A DNA stretch of 64,000 nt, taken from the NCBI RefSeq assembly GCF_008923205.2, contig NZ_WBMS02000008.1:62001-126000 (forward strand), written 5' to 3'. Source of the DNA: Actinomadura physcomitrii. Its GTDB lineage: Bacteria > Actinomycetota > Actinomycetes > Streptosporangiales > Streptosporangiaceae. Below, piece by piece: positions 31,469 to 39,856 of this stretch. The translations under genes and the position numbers were made by a program. Position 1 is the stretch's first letter. Each line of letters starts with the position of its first letter. Under the pieces are notes generated by a model. It saw only the letters and a program-made list of their open reading frames with translations, had not been told where the DNA came from and ran no database searches.

Positions 31469-32482
31469 GTGCTCGCCTACATAACGCGGCGCTTTCTCAG
31501 CGCCGCCGTCATGCTGCTGCTGGTCACGCTGGTGACGTTCGGCACGTTCTTCTGGCTGCCGAAGCTGGCGGGGCAGACCACCGACCAGATCGCCGCGTCG
31601 TACGCGGGACGGGCCTCGACGGTCGAGGCGATCGAGGCGACGAAACAGCGGCTCGGCCTCGACCAGCCGGTCCTCGTCCAGTACTGGCACTACCTGAAGG
31701 CGATCGCGGTCGGCCGGGACTACGACGCGGGCCCGGTCACCGACCACTGCCCGGCGCCGTGCCTGGGCTACTCGTTCCGCAGCAGCCAGCCGGTACTGGG
31801 GACGCTCCTCGACCGGGCGCCCGCGACCGCGTCGCTGGCGGCGGGCGCCGCTCTCCTGTGGCTCACCGGCGGCATCCTCACCGGTGTGGTGTCGGCGCTG
31901 CGCAAGGGGTCGCTGTGGGACCGCGCGACCATGATCATCGCGTTGAGCGGGGTGTCGCTGCCGATCTACTTCACCGGCCTGGTCTCGCTCGCCCTGTTCT
32001 CCTACACCTGGCGGGTCCTGCCCGGCGGCGGCAGCTACCGGCCGCTCACCGACGACCCGGGGATGTGGTTCCGGTCGCTGGTGCTCCCTTGGGTGACGCT
32101 GGCGTTCCTCTACGCGGCCATGTACGCGCGGCTCACCAGGGCGGGGATGCTCGAGATGATGAACGAGGACTTCGTCCGCACCGCCCGCGTGAAGGGGCTG
32201 CCGGAGGCGGTCGTCGTCACCAAGCACGCGCTGCGGGCGTGCATGACGCCGATCGTCACCGTGTTCGGCCTCGACCTCGGCCTCCTGCTGGGCGGCGCGG
32301 TGCTGACCGAGAACACCTTCAGCATTCCCGGCCTGGGCGAGCTCGCGATCACTTCCATCCAGAGCGGCGACCTGCCGATGGTGCTGGGCGTCACGCTGCT
32401 CACCGCGGTCTCGGTGGTGCTCTTCAACCTGGTCGTCGACCTGCTCTACGCCGTCATCGACCCGCGGGTGCGGCTCGGCTGA
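31469..32482 (+). CDS. peptide/nickel-type ABC transporter permease (orphan)
   Basis: A 337-residue DppB/OppB-type inner-membrane permease: MLAYITRRFLSAAVMLLLVTLVTFGTFFW, six helices, the EAA-loop region ARLTRAGMLEMMNEDFVRTARVKGLPEAVVV and IPGLGELAITSIQSGDLPMVLG. Such permeases work with a DppC partner, two ATPases and a binding protein, none of which is within this window. The central part (YDAGPVTDHCPAPCLGYSFRS) is a periplasmic loop with two Cys. GTG at 31469 with GAAGGG close by. Either it pairs with components elsewhere, or it is the remnant of a broken operon. Confidence 0.85.
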   Translation: MLAYITRRFLSAAVMLLLVTLVTFGTFFWLPKLAGQTTDQIAASYAGRASTVEAIEATKQRLGLDQPVLVQYWHYLKAIAVGRDYDAGPVTDHCPAPCLGYSFRSSQPVLGTLLDRAPATASLAAGAALLWLTGGILTGVVSALRKGSLWDRATMIIALSGVSLPIYFTGLVSLALFSYTWRVLPGGGSYRPLTDDPGMWFRSLVLPWVTLAFLYAAMYARLTRAGMLEMMNEDFVRTARVKGLPEAVVVTKHALRACMTPIVTVFGLDLGLLLGGAVLTENTFSIPGLGELAITSIQSGDLPMVLGVTLLTAVSVVLFNLVVDLLYAVIDPRVRLG

Positions 32483-32660
32483 ACGGGATGGGGCGTGGCG
32501 CGTTCCGGCCAGGAAGGCGACAATGGCGGGAGCGGTAGCCGACCGCGGCGCGTCCAAGTGCTGACGTTGGGGCATGGACGAGACGGGCGGGCGCGGCGCG
32601 CGGCGGCGCTCACCGTGGGCCTTGTGGCGGCGAACCCGCCGCGCCGGCTCCGGCGCCGCC

Positions 32661-32666
32661 TATGAT
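32661..32666 (+). promoter_or_regulatory. -10 promoter element of the wHTH/membrane pair
   Basis: TATGAT lies 25 bp before the ATG at 32691, a good vegetative -10 hexamer giving a ~17-base leader that includes AGG. No clear -35 is seen. It supports 32691 rather than the upstream ATG at 32574 as the start. Confidence 0.5.
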
Positions 32667-32690
32667 CGGCATGCGACAGGGCAGGTGAAG

Positions 32691-33041
32691 ATGAGGCAGA
32701 ACCGGTCCGCGGACCCGTGGAGCACGTTCCTGGCCCCTCCGGGGCGGGCCGCCGGGTCCGGGGTGCCGGCCGCGCCGGACGCCCCGGGGGCGCCGCACGC
32801 GCGCGGCGACGCGGGCGAGGCGAGCACGGCGAGCCAGGGGAGCGAAGCCCTCGGCGACGTCTACGGCCGGGTGCTCGACCAGCTGCGGTCCGCGGACGGG
32901 CCGCTGTCGCTGGCGGAGATCCGGCACGCGACCGGGCTCGGGCTGCTGGAGGTGGCGGGCGCGGTGGAGCGGCTGCGCGACCGGGGGCTGGTCTCGATCG
33001 AGCGGGAGATCGACGAGGTCGTCCGGCTGATCGGGCGGTGA
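32691..33041 (+). CDS. small winged-helix protein with disordered N-terminus
   Basis: A 116-residue protein: ~45 residues rich in Pro, Ala and Gly, then a winged-helix-like domain (YGRVLDQLRSADGPLSLAEIRHATGL, LLEVAGAVERLRDRGLVSIE) ending in EVVRLIGR. It could be a DNA-binding regulator or, as in several actinobacterial signalling modules, a protein-interaction wHTH. The membrane gene starts 10 bp after its stop, so they are co-transcribed. Start at 32691 is supported by a -10 element. I do not recognise a named family. Confidence 0.65.
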   Translation: MRQNRSADPWSTFLAPPGRAAGSGVPAAPDAPGAPHARGDAGEASTASQGSEALGDVYGRVLDQLRSADGPLSLAEIRHATGLGLLEVAGAVERLRDRGLVSIEREIDEVVRLIGR

Positions 33042-33051
33042 TCGGGACCGG

Positions 33052-33789
33052 ATGGTCGGATACCTCGTCGCGGTCTCGCTGAGCTGCCTGGTCGGCGTCG
33101 CCGAGCTGGTCAGCCGGTACCGGGACCGTCCCACCACGCTGGTCCGGGTGCCGAGCACCTGGGCGTACGTGCTGATCAACGGGGGAGCGGGCGCCGGGTC
33201 GCTGCTGCTCCTGCACACCTTCGGCTGGCGGTTCGGGGTGGCGTCGGCGGACATGGCCTCGGCGACGCAGGTGCTCGTCGCGAGCCTCGGCTCGATGATG
33301 GTGTTCCGCAGCGCGGTCTTCACCGTCCGGGTGGGGGACGAGGACGTCGCGGTCGGGCCGAGCACGCTGCTGACCTCGCTGCTGGCCGCCGCGGACCGGG
33401 GCGTCGACCGGATGCAGGCCAAGACCCGCGCGCAGGAGGCGGGCGAGATCATGCGCGGCGTCTCGTTCGCCAAGTCGCGGCTGGCGCTGCCGGCCTACTG
33501 CCTCGCGCTGCTGCAGAACGTCCCCGCCGACGACCAGGCGGACCTGCGCACCGCGGTGGACGCGCTCGCCGGCAGCGAGATGACCGACGGGCAGATGGCG
33601 CTCAACCTGGGGCTGCTGCTGATGAACGTGGCGGGCCCGGACGTGCTGCGCTCGGCCGTCGACACGCTGCGGGACGAGATCATGGCGGACGTGCCGCCGC
33701 GCGTCCCGGCGCAGCGCGACGGGCAGGCGCGGGCGGGCGGCGACGGCGAGCCGCACGCGGAGATGGCCCGCTCGAACCCGGACCGGTGA
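33052..33789 (+). CDS. uncharacterised membrane protein of two-gene unit
   Basis: A 245-residue protein with three N-terminal membrane helices (MVGYLVAVSLSCLVGVAEL, TWAYVLINGGAGAGSLLLL, VLVASLGSMMVFRSAVF) followed by a ~130-residue soluble helical domain (GPSTLLTSLLAAADRGVDRMQAKTR, MRGVSFAKSRLALPAYCLALLQNV, MALNLGLLLMNVAGPDVL) and a charged disordered tail. I cannot name it; comparable unnamed actinobacterial proteins exist to my recollection. The tight coupling to the wHTH protein suggests they act together, perhaps as a membrane sensor/effector pair. ATG at 33052. Strong double hairpin downstream. Confidence 0.65.
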   Translation: MVGYLVAVSLSCLVGVAELVSRYRDRPTTLVRVPSTWAYVLINGGAGAGSLLLLHTFGWRFGVASADMASATQVLVASLGSMMVFRSAVFTVRVGDEDVAVGPSTLLTSLLAAADRGVDRMQAKTRAQEAGEIMRGVSFAKSRLALPAYCLALLQNVPADDQADLRTAVDALAGSEMTDGQMALNLGLLLMNVAGPDVLRSAVDTLRDEIMADVPPRVPAQRDGQARAGGDGEPHAEMARSNPDR

Positions 33790-33809
33790 CCCTGCAGGTG
33801 ACGCGGGAC

Positions 33810-33869
33810 GCCCGTGCGGCCGCGCCGGGCGAGACGCGGCCGCACGGGCGGCGCCCCGCCACCGGGGCG
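33810..33869. terminator. double hairpin terminator
   Basis: GCCCGTGCGGCCGCG (33810-33824) pairs perfectly with CGCGGCCGCACGGGC (33835-33849), a 15-bp stem with a 10-base loop; a second stem CGCCCCG-CCAC-CGGGGCG follows at 33852-33869. They lie just past the stop of the membrane gene and between convergent genes. Confidence 0.8.
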
Positions 33870-33900
33870 GGCCGGTGACGGGGCCGGGAGTGGTCGGGCG

Positions 33901-33941
33901 GGCGCCGTCGCCCGTCAGCCGCGGGGACGGATGACGGCGCC
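33901..33941. terminator. hairpin downstream of panB
   Basis: GGCGCCGTC (33901-33909) pairs with GACGGCGCC (33933-33941) across a 23-base loop, ending nine bases after the panB stop on the minus strand. Likely the panB terminator. Confidence 0.5.
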
Positions 33942-33949
33942 GGGGCCGG

Positions 33950-34801
33950 TCACTTGTAGGAGTGCTCGGGCGCCGGGTAGACGCCGCTGACGACCTCTTC
34001 GGCGTAGCTGCGGGCCGCGTCGCCGAGGACGGTGCCGATGTCGGCGAACTTCTTGACGAACTTCGCGGTGTGCGGCGTGAGGCCGGCCATGTCCTGCCAG
34101 ACGAGCACCTGCGCGTCGGTCCGGCCGCCGCCGCCGATGCCGATGGTCGGGATGGACAGCGACGAGGTGACGCGGGCGGCGAGCTCCTCGGGGACGCATT
34201 CGAGCACGAGGGAGAACGCGCCGGCGGCCTCGAGGGCCTTGGCGTCGGCCATCAGCTCCTCGCCGGCCTGGCCGCGGCCCTGCACCCGGTAGCCGCCGAA
34301 GACGTTGACGGACTGCGGGGTGAGGCCGAGGTGGCCCATCACGGGGATGCCGGCGGAGACCATCGCCTCGACCTGCGGCAGGATGCGCCGGCCGCCCTCC
34401 ACCTTGACCGCGTGCGCGCCGGTCTCCTTGAGGAACCGGGTGGCGGCGGCGAGGGCCTCGGGGACGCCGGTCTGGTACGAGCCGAACGGCAGGTCGGCGA
34501 CCACCATCGCGCGCTTGGAGCCGCGGACGACGGCGGCGGCGAGCGGGATGAGGTCGTCGACGGTGACCGGGATCGTCGAGTCGTAGCCGTAGACGACCAT
34601 GGCGGCGGAGTCGCCGACGAGGAGCACGGGGATGCCGGCCTCGTCGAAGATGCGCGCCGTGAGGGCGTCGTAGGCGGTGAGCATCGGCCACTTCTCGTGC
34701 CGCTCCTTGGCGGCCGCGATGTCGCGGACGGTGACCCTTCGCCCGCCGGTACCGCCGTAGAGTGCGGTCGGCTGTGCGGGCGGCGCTACAGAAGAAGACA
34801 T
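33950..34801 (-). CDS. panB: 3-methyl-2-oxobutanoate hydroxymethyltransferase
   Basis: A 283-residue ketopantoate hydroxymethyltransferase, first step of pantothenate/CoA synthesis, using 5,10-methylene-tetrahydrofolate. Motifs: [30 protein letters not shown] (metal Asp), [39 protein letters not shown] with the catalytic Glu, and [21 protein letters not shown] at 34801 has GGAGG seven bases upstream; longer starts add a non-conserved leader. Divergent from the DHA2 pump gene across a 227-bp region with tetR operators. No other pan gene nearby. Confidence 0.95.
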   Translation of the reverse strand: MSSSVAPPAQPTALYGGTGGRRVTVRDIAAAKERHEKWPMLTAYDALTARIFDEAGIPVLLVGDSAAMVVYGYDSTIPVTVDDLIPLAAAVVRGSKRAMVVADLPFGSYQTGVPEALAAATRFLKETGAHAVKVEGGRRILPQVEAMVSAGIPVMGHLGLTPQSVNVFGGYRVQGRGQAGEELMADAKALEAAGAFSLVLECVPEELAARVTSSLSIPTIGIGGGGRTDAQVLVWQDMAGLTPHTAKFVKKFADIGTVLGDAARSYAEEVVSGVYPAPEHSYK

Positions 34802-34924
34802 GCAGAACCTCCGGTCTTGAGGCGCCACGGTGGCGTACCCAGACGGATCCGATGGTGCCACTTCGAAAACGATTCGGGTAGCCCCCGCGATTCCCGGATC
34901 TTCCGGGCGCCCGGCCGGAACAAA

Positions 34925-34997
34925 TTACGAAACGCTACGGTTGCGTATCGATGCGACGCGGCGTACGCTCCTTACGAAACGAGACGTACCCGTATCG
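34925..34997. promoter_or_regulatory. two copies of a CGAWACG-N9-CGTATCG operator
   Basis: TTACGAAACG-N9-CGTATCG occurs at 34925-34950 and again at 34972-34997. Within each copy CGAAACG and CGTATCG (inverse CGATACG) form a 7-bp inverted repeat with one mismatch, as for TetR dimers. They cover the promoter of the DHA2 pump, which starts at 35029 and is followed by a tetR gene. Confidence 0.75.
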
Positions 34998-35028
34998 CAT
35001 TCCCTCCGTCCATGATCCAAGGAGCGCT

Positions 35029-36591
35029 GTGGACTCCCAGACCGTCCAGCGGCGCCGGTGGTACATCCTCGGCGTGCTGACCGTGAGCCTGCTGGTGGTG
35101 GTGCTCGACAACACCATCCTCAACGTCGCGCTCAAGACCATCGCCGACCCCGTCAAGGGCCTCGGCGCCACCCAGAGCCAGCTCGAGTGGTCGATCAACT
35201 CCTACACGCTGGTCTTCGCCGGGCTGCTGTTCACCTTCGGCGTGATCGGCGACCGCATCGGCCGCAAGCGCGTGCTGATGGGCGGCATGGCCGTGTTCGC
35301 CCTCGCCTCGCTGGCGTCGGCGTACGCCCAGTCGCCCGACCAGCTCATCTACGCCCGCGCCCTGATGGGCCTCGGCGGCGCCGCGATCATGCCGCAGACG
35401 CTGTCGATCATCTCCAACGTGTTCGAGCCGCACGAGCGCGCCCGCGCCATCGGCATCTGGGCCGGCGCCGTCGGCCTCGGCGTCGCCATCGGCCCCCTCA
35501 CCGGCGGCCTGCTGCTCGCCCACTTCTGGTGGGGCTCGGTCTTCCTCATCAACGTGCCGGTCATCGCCGCCGGCGTCACGCTGATGGCCTTCCTGGTGCC
35601 CGAGTCGCGCAACCCCAACCCCGGACGCCTCGACCCGGTCGGCGTCCTGCTGTCGGTCGTCGGCCTCGTCGTGCTGTCGTACGGCATCATCCAGGGCGGT
35701 GACAAGGGCGAATGGCTGACCCTCGGCACCGTCGGCCCGATCCTCGCCGGCCTCGCCGTGCTCGCCCTGTTCGTCTGGCACGAGGCCCGCACCGCCTCGC
35801 CCGCCTTCGACGTCCGGCTGTTCAAGGACCCGCGCATGTCGGCCGCCGTCGCGTCCATCGCGCTGTGCTTCTTCGCCGCCACCGGCGTGTTCTTCTTCAC
35901 CAGCTTCTACATGCAGTCCGTGCGGGGGCTCAGCGCGCTGGAGTCCGGCGCGATGGTGCTGCCCTTCGCCACCGCCCAGCTGATCTTCTCCCCGCGCAGC
36001 GCGTCGCTGGTCCGCCGGTTCGGCGCCAAGGCCGTGTGCACGTCCGGACTGCTGGCGGTCACCGTCGCGCTGGCGAGCTACCAGTTCGTCGGCACGGACA
36101 CCCCGATGTGGATCCTCGGCGTGATCTTCTTCGTGCAGGGCGCCGGCATGGCCAACGTGATGCCGCCCGCCACCGAGTCGGTCATGTCCGCGCTGCCGCG
36201 CGAGAAGGCCGGCGCCGGATCGGCCGTCAACAACGTCGCCCGGCAGGTCGCGGTCGCGATGGGCGTCGCCGTCCTCGGCTCCGTCGTCGCCTCCGTCTAC
36301 CGCGGCGACCTGCACGACCGGCTCGCCGCGCTGCCCGCCGGCGCCCGGCAGGCCGCCGGCGAGTCCATCGAGGGCGCGCACGCCGTCGCCGCCCGGATGG
36401 GCGCCGCCGGCCACGGCCTGGTCGGCCCCGCCGACACCGCGTTCGTGCACGCCATGCACACCGCGTCGATCGCCGCGGCCGTCGTGTCCTTCCTCGGCGC
36501 CCTCGTCGTGCTGAAGTGGATGCCCGGACGCTCCGCCGCTCCCGCCGCGCAGAACCAGGCGGCTCCCGAACCGGAGAAGGCCCGCGTGTGA
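35029..36591 (+). CDS. DHA2-family MFS drug efflux transporter
   Basis: A 520-residue 14-helix EmrB/QacA-type transporter. TM1 contains VLDNTILNVALKTIADP (motif D1), motif A is GVIGDRIGRKRVLMGG, motif C region AVGLGVAIGPLTGGLLLAH. The GTG at 35029 has GGAG four bases upstream. The tetR gene starts 15 bp after its stop, so pump and regulator form an operon under the two operators at 34925-34997. It is not closely similar to the pump at 2054 (different loops and termini), so this is not a recent duplication. Substrate unknown. Confidence 0.92.
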   Translation: MDSQTVQRRRWYILGVLTVSLLVVVLDNTILNVALKTIADPVKGLGATQSQLEWSINSYTLVFAGLLFTFGVIGDRIGRKRVLMGGMAVFALASLASAYAQSPDQLIYARALMGLGGAAIMPQTLSIISNVFEPHERARAIGIWAGAVGLGVAIGPLTGGLLLAHFWWGSVFLINVPVIAAGVTLMAFLVPESRNPNPGRLDPVGVLLSVVGLVVLSYGIIQGGDKGEWLTLGTVGPILAGLAVLALFVWHEARTASPAFDVRLFKDPRMSAAVASIALCFFAATGVFFFTSFYMQSVRGLSALESGAMVLPFATAQLIFSPRSASLVRRFGAKAVCTSGLLAVTVALASYQFVGTDTPMWILGVIFFVQGAGMANVMPPATESVMSALPREKAGAGSAVNNVARQVAVAMGVAVLGSVVASVYRGDLHDRLAALPAGARQAAGESIEGAHAVAARMGAAGHGLVGPADTAFVHAMHTASIAAAVVSFLGALVVLKWMPGRSAAPAAQNQAAPEPEKARV

Positions 36592-36606
36592 GAACGTGAG
36601 CATGCC

Positions 36607-37197
36607 ATGAACGACACGACGACGAGCCGCGCCCCGGGACGTCCGCGCAGCGAGCGGGCCGAGAAGGCCATCATCGAGGCCACCCTCGACCTGCTCGCCG
36701 CGGAGTCCGGGGTCGCCGGCCTCTCCATCGAGGCGGTCGCCGCCCGGGCCGGCGTCGGCAAGACGACGATCTACCGGCGCTGGCCCAGCAAGGAGGCGCT
36801 GATCGTGGGCGCGCTCGGCGCGGCGAAGGGCGAGCTGCCCGCGCCGTCCGGCGCGTCCGCCCGCGAGGACCTCCTGGAGATCGCGCGGACCCTCGCCGCC
36901 GAACGCCAGAAGCGCTACTCGCGCTGCTTCTGGAACGTGGTCGGCGGCGCCGAGAAGCACCCCGAGCTGTACGCCCGCTACAAGCAGGACGTCATCGAGC
37001 CGCGCCGCGCCGTCATCCGCGAGGTGCTGCGGCGCGGCATCGAGACCGGGGAGCTGCGCGCCGACCTCGACGTCGAGGCCGGCATCTCGATGCTGACCGG
37101 GTCGCTGTCCACCAAGAACCCGCAGGAGAGCTTCCCGGAGGGCTACCCGGAGACCGTCGTGGACCTCCTCATGACCGGGATCGGCGCCCCGTCCTGA
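36607..37197 (+). CDS. TetR-family transcriptional regulator
   Basis: A 196-residue TetR repressor: ERAEKAIIEATLDLLAAESG, HTH LSIEAVAARAGVGKTTIYRRWPSKEALI, and a C-terminal TetR_C-like domain (NVVGGAEKHPELYARYKQDVIEPRR) seen in AcrR/TetR_C_16-type drug regulators. It is translated 15 bp after the efflux pump and most likely binds the CGAWACG repeats upstream of the pump. ATG at 36607. Confidence 0.92.
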   Translation: MNDTTTSRAPGRPRSERAEKAIIEATLDLLAAESGVAGLSIEAVAARAGVGKTTIYRRWPSKEALIVGALGAAKGELPAPSGASAREDLLEIARTLAAERQKRYSRCFWNVVGGAEKHPELYARYKQDVIEPRRAVIREVLRRGIETGELRADLDVEAGISMLTGSLSTKNPQESFPEGYPETVVDLLMTGIGAPS

Positions 37198-37293
37198 CCG
37201 GATCCGGCGGGGCCGGCGGGCGCCGCGGAGCCCCGTATCCATGGGAGATATCGCCTGCGGACCCGCATTTCGCACGCTTTTCGGGGCAGTAAC

Positions 37294-37317
37294 CGTGATC
37301 TTCTCCCGCCGATCACG
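37294..37317. promoter_or_regulatory. inverted repeat before PP2C phosphatase gene
   Basis: CGTGATC-TTCTCCCGCC-GATCACG, a perfect 7-bp inverted repeat with a 10-base spacer, ~75 bp before the phosphatase start. A CATACT hexamer follows at 37328-37333 and could be the -10. Candidate operator or small hairpin. Confidence 0.4.
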
Positions 37318-37390
37318 CGTCATGCCCCATACTGTCGCTGGGTAGTGCTAAGACGACCGGCTGTCTGGAGCGCGTCAGGTGAGATCCGTC

Positions 37391-39496
37391 ATGGCGCCGC
37401 GAGGCGATGCGCCCGCCACCGATTCGGCGTCCCGGACCCTGGTCCTGGGCATCGACGGGGGACGGCGGATCGTCCAGTGCGGACCCAACAGCGCGGCCGT
37501 CATCGGCCGCGCTCCGCAGGAGGTGATCGGCCGCGCCGCCGCCGACCTCGTCGCCGACGAGGCCAAGGCCGAGCTGGAGACGCTGCTGGAGGCCCTGGCC
37601 GCCGGGCAGGAGCGCACCGCCGTGCTCGCCGTCCCGCGCGGCGACGGCGGCCCGTCGCCCGACGCCGTCGTCACCGCCCAGCCGATGCTCGGCGGCGAGA
37701 CCGGCACCGGGCCCGCCGGCCTGCTGTACGTGCGGGTGCCGCTGCCGCCCAGCGAGCGCTACCAGGACCCGGCGCTCATGCGCCGCGCCCTCATGGACGA
37801 CCAGCTCACCCGGTTCGGCGCGTCCCTCGACCTCGACCAGTCCGCCCGCGGCCTCGTCGACGTCGTCGTCCCGCACTACTGCAACGCCGCGTCCGTGCTG
37901 GTGCTGGAGAGCCTCGTCGCCGCCGACGAGGTGCACAGCGAGTCCGGCTCCGCCGTGCTGCGCCGCATCGCCGTCACCTCCGACGACGGCAACCCCGGCT
38001 GGGGCGCCACGTTCCCCGTCGGCGAGGTCCTCGTCTTCCCCGAGGGCACCCCCTACCGCCAGGTGATGGAGACCGCCCAGCCGGTCCACCTGCCGCACAT
38101 CGACGCCGCCGCCGCCGGCGCCATCGGCAGCAAGTGGCGCCGCCGCCCCGCCGGAGACCTGCTCAGCGGCGTGTCCATGGTGCTGCTGCCGATGATCGCC
38201 CGCGACACCCTGCTCGGCTTCATCGCCTGCACCCGCATCCCCGGCTTCCGCAAGTTCGACGCCTACGACGTCGAGATCGGCATGGAGTTCGCCGCCCGCG
38301 CCGCCATCGTCATCGACAACGCCCGGCAGTTCAGCCGCGAGCGCTCCACCGCGCTCGCCCTGCAGCGCAGCCTGCTGCCGCTGCGGCTGTCCGCGCCGTC
38401 CTCGGTCGAGGTCCGGCACCGCTACCTGCCCGGCAGCAAGCTCGTCGAGGTCGGCGGCGACTGGTACGAGTCGATCGCGCTGCCCGGCGCCCGCGTCGCG
38501 CTCATCGTCGGCGACGTCGCCGGGCACGGCGTCCGCGCCGCCGTCACCATGGGCCGGCTGCGCACCGCCCTGCACACCCTCGCCAACCTCGAACTGCCGC
38601 CCGCCGACGCCCTGCACGTCATGCACGAGCTGATGATCGAGCTCGGCGAGCAGGAACCGCACTTCGCCACCTGCGTGTACGCGGTCTACGACGCCACCAC
38701 CGGCACCATCGAGATCGCCTCCGCCGGGCACCTGCCGCCGCTGCTGGCGAGCCCGTCCGGCGACACCGAGTACCTCACCGTCCCGCCCGCGCCGCCGCTC
38801 GGCGTCGCCGGCGGCGCCGCCATCGAGAGCCGCGAGTTCACCGTCGAGGACGGCAGCCTGTTCGTCATCTACACCGACGGCCTCGTCGAGAACCGCGGCC
38901 GCGACATCGACGACGGCCTCGCCCGCCTCAAGGGCATCTTCGGCCCCGGCGCCGCCGACAGCCCGATGGAGGACCTCGCCAAGGCCACCCTCGCCGGCGT
39001 CTACGCCGACCAGCACCGCGACGACATCGCCGTCCTCATCGCCCGGCTGCGCCGCATCCCGCAGGACCGGTTCGTCTCCTGGACGCTGCCCGCCGACCCC
39101 GCCGCCGTCCGCCGCGCCCGCGGCCTCGTCCGCACCCGGCTGGAGGAATGGGGCCTGGACGAGCTGGACTACACCACCGAACTGCTCGCGTCCGAGCTCA
39201 TCACCAACGCGCTGCGCTACGCCCCCGGCCCGATCGAGCTGCGCCTGCTCTTCGAGCGCACGCTCGTGTGCGAGGTTCTGGACCGGTCCGCCGCGCTGCC
39301 CCGGCTGCGCCGCGCCGAGGACGACGACGAGAACGGCCGCGGCCTCCTCGTCGTCAGCCAGCTCGCGCACCGCTGGGGCACCCGCCGCACCGCCGCCGGC
39401 AAGGTCGTCTGGTGCGAGCAGATCGTCCCCGGCATCGACCCCGACCCGGTCGACCTCGACTCCAGCTGGCCCGGCGAAAGCCACCACCGAGAGTAA
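37391..39496 (+). CDS. PAS-GAF-SpoIIE phosphatase with anti-sigma-type kinase domain
   Basis: A ~701-residue regulatory phosphatase. Order: short PAS-like region (residues ~15-110), GAF-like domain (~150-310, FAARAAIVIDNARQF), PP2C/SpoIIE domain (~330-560: LPGSKLVEVGGDWYESI, ALIVGDVAGHGVRAA, IEIASAGHLPPLL, FVIYTDGLVENRG, DQHRDDIAVL with the metal aspartates), and a C-terminal HATPase of the RsbW/anti-sigma kind (ELLASELITNALRYAPGP, GRGLLVVSQLAHRWG). Such proteins dephosphorylate anti-anti-sigma factors in stress and development. ATG at 37391 has GGTGAG upstream; a GTG lies four codons earlier. No sigma-factor genes nearby. Confidence 0.9.
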   Translation: MAPRGDAPATDSASRTLVLGIDGGRRIVQCGPNSAAVIGRAPQEVIGRAAADLVADEAKAELETLLEALAAGQERTAVLAVPRGDGGPSPDAVVTAQPMLGGETGTGPAGLLYVRVPLPPSERYQDPALMRRALMDDQLTRFGASLDLDQSARGLVDVVVPHYCNAASVLVLESLVAADEVHSESGSAVLRRIAVTSDDGNPGWGATFPVGEVLVFPEGTPYRQVMETAQPVHLPHIDAAAAGAIGSKWRRRPAGDLLSGVSMVLLPMIARDTLLGFIACTRIPGFRKFDAYDVEIGMEFAARAAIVIDNARQFSRERSTALALQRSLLPLRLSAPSSVEVRHRYLPGSKLVEVGGDWYESIALPGARVALIVGDVAGHGVRAAVTMGRLRTALHTLANLELPPADALHVMHELMIELGEQEPHFATCVYAVYDATTGTIEIASAGHLPPLLASPSGDTEYLTVPPAPPLGVAGGAAIESREFTVEDGSLFVIYTDGLVENRGRDIDDGLARLKGIFGPGAADSPMEDLAKATLAGVYADQHRDDIAVLIARLRRIPQDRFVSWTLPADPAAVRRARGLVRTRLEEWGLDELDYTTELLASELITNALRYAPGPIELRLLFERTLVCEVLDRSAALPRLRRAEDDDENGRGLLVVSQLAHRWGTRRTAAGKVVWCEQIVPGIDPDPVDLDSSWPGESHHRE

Positions 39497-39856
39497 TCCA
39501 CGCTTTCCGCCGAGCACACCCTGCGGGCAGCGAGGACAAGGGTTCCAGCGGGCAGGGTTGACCGGACCCCGGGGGGCTTGAACCTCAGCCACCGGTCACG
39601 GGCGGGCACGCGGAGCGAGTGCAGCGAGCGGAGCGGGCCCGCCCGTCGACCCGCCCGCCGGGGGGGCCCGGGGGGGGTTGGCCCGCGCGGGGCGCGGGCC
39701 CGCCCGTCGACCGACAGGCTGTTTCGCCGCGGAGCGCCAGCGGAGCGGGAAACAGCCTGTCGGTCGTGACGGGGGTTCCAGGGGGTCGTCCCCCTGGGGC
39801 AACACCGTGACGGGGGTTCCAGGGGTCGTCCCCCTGGGAAAACACAGCCCCCTGGG
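39497..39856. repeat. 360-bp non-coding stretch of stacked hairpins (locus E)
   Basis: Between the convergent phosphatase and NAD synthetase genes. 39575-39619 matches 5324-5366 in inverse orientation. 39708-39725 and 39749-39766 form a perfect 18-bp inverted repeat (CGACCGACAGGCTGTTTC) with a 23-base spacer. 39766-39806 and 39807-39845 are tandem ~40-bp units, each carrying CCAGGGG(G)-TCGT-CCCCCTGG, with a partial third unit running into the nadE stop. No coding potential; probably a bidirectional termination region built from repeat elements. Confidence 0.75.

Noticed and set aside
32574..32690. Longer start (ATG 32574) for the wHTH gene
   Set aside because: The extra 39 residues are Arg-rich without character and a TATGAT -10 element lies within them, so the start at 32691 is preferred.
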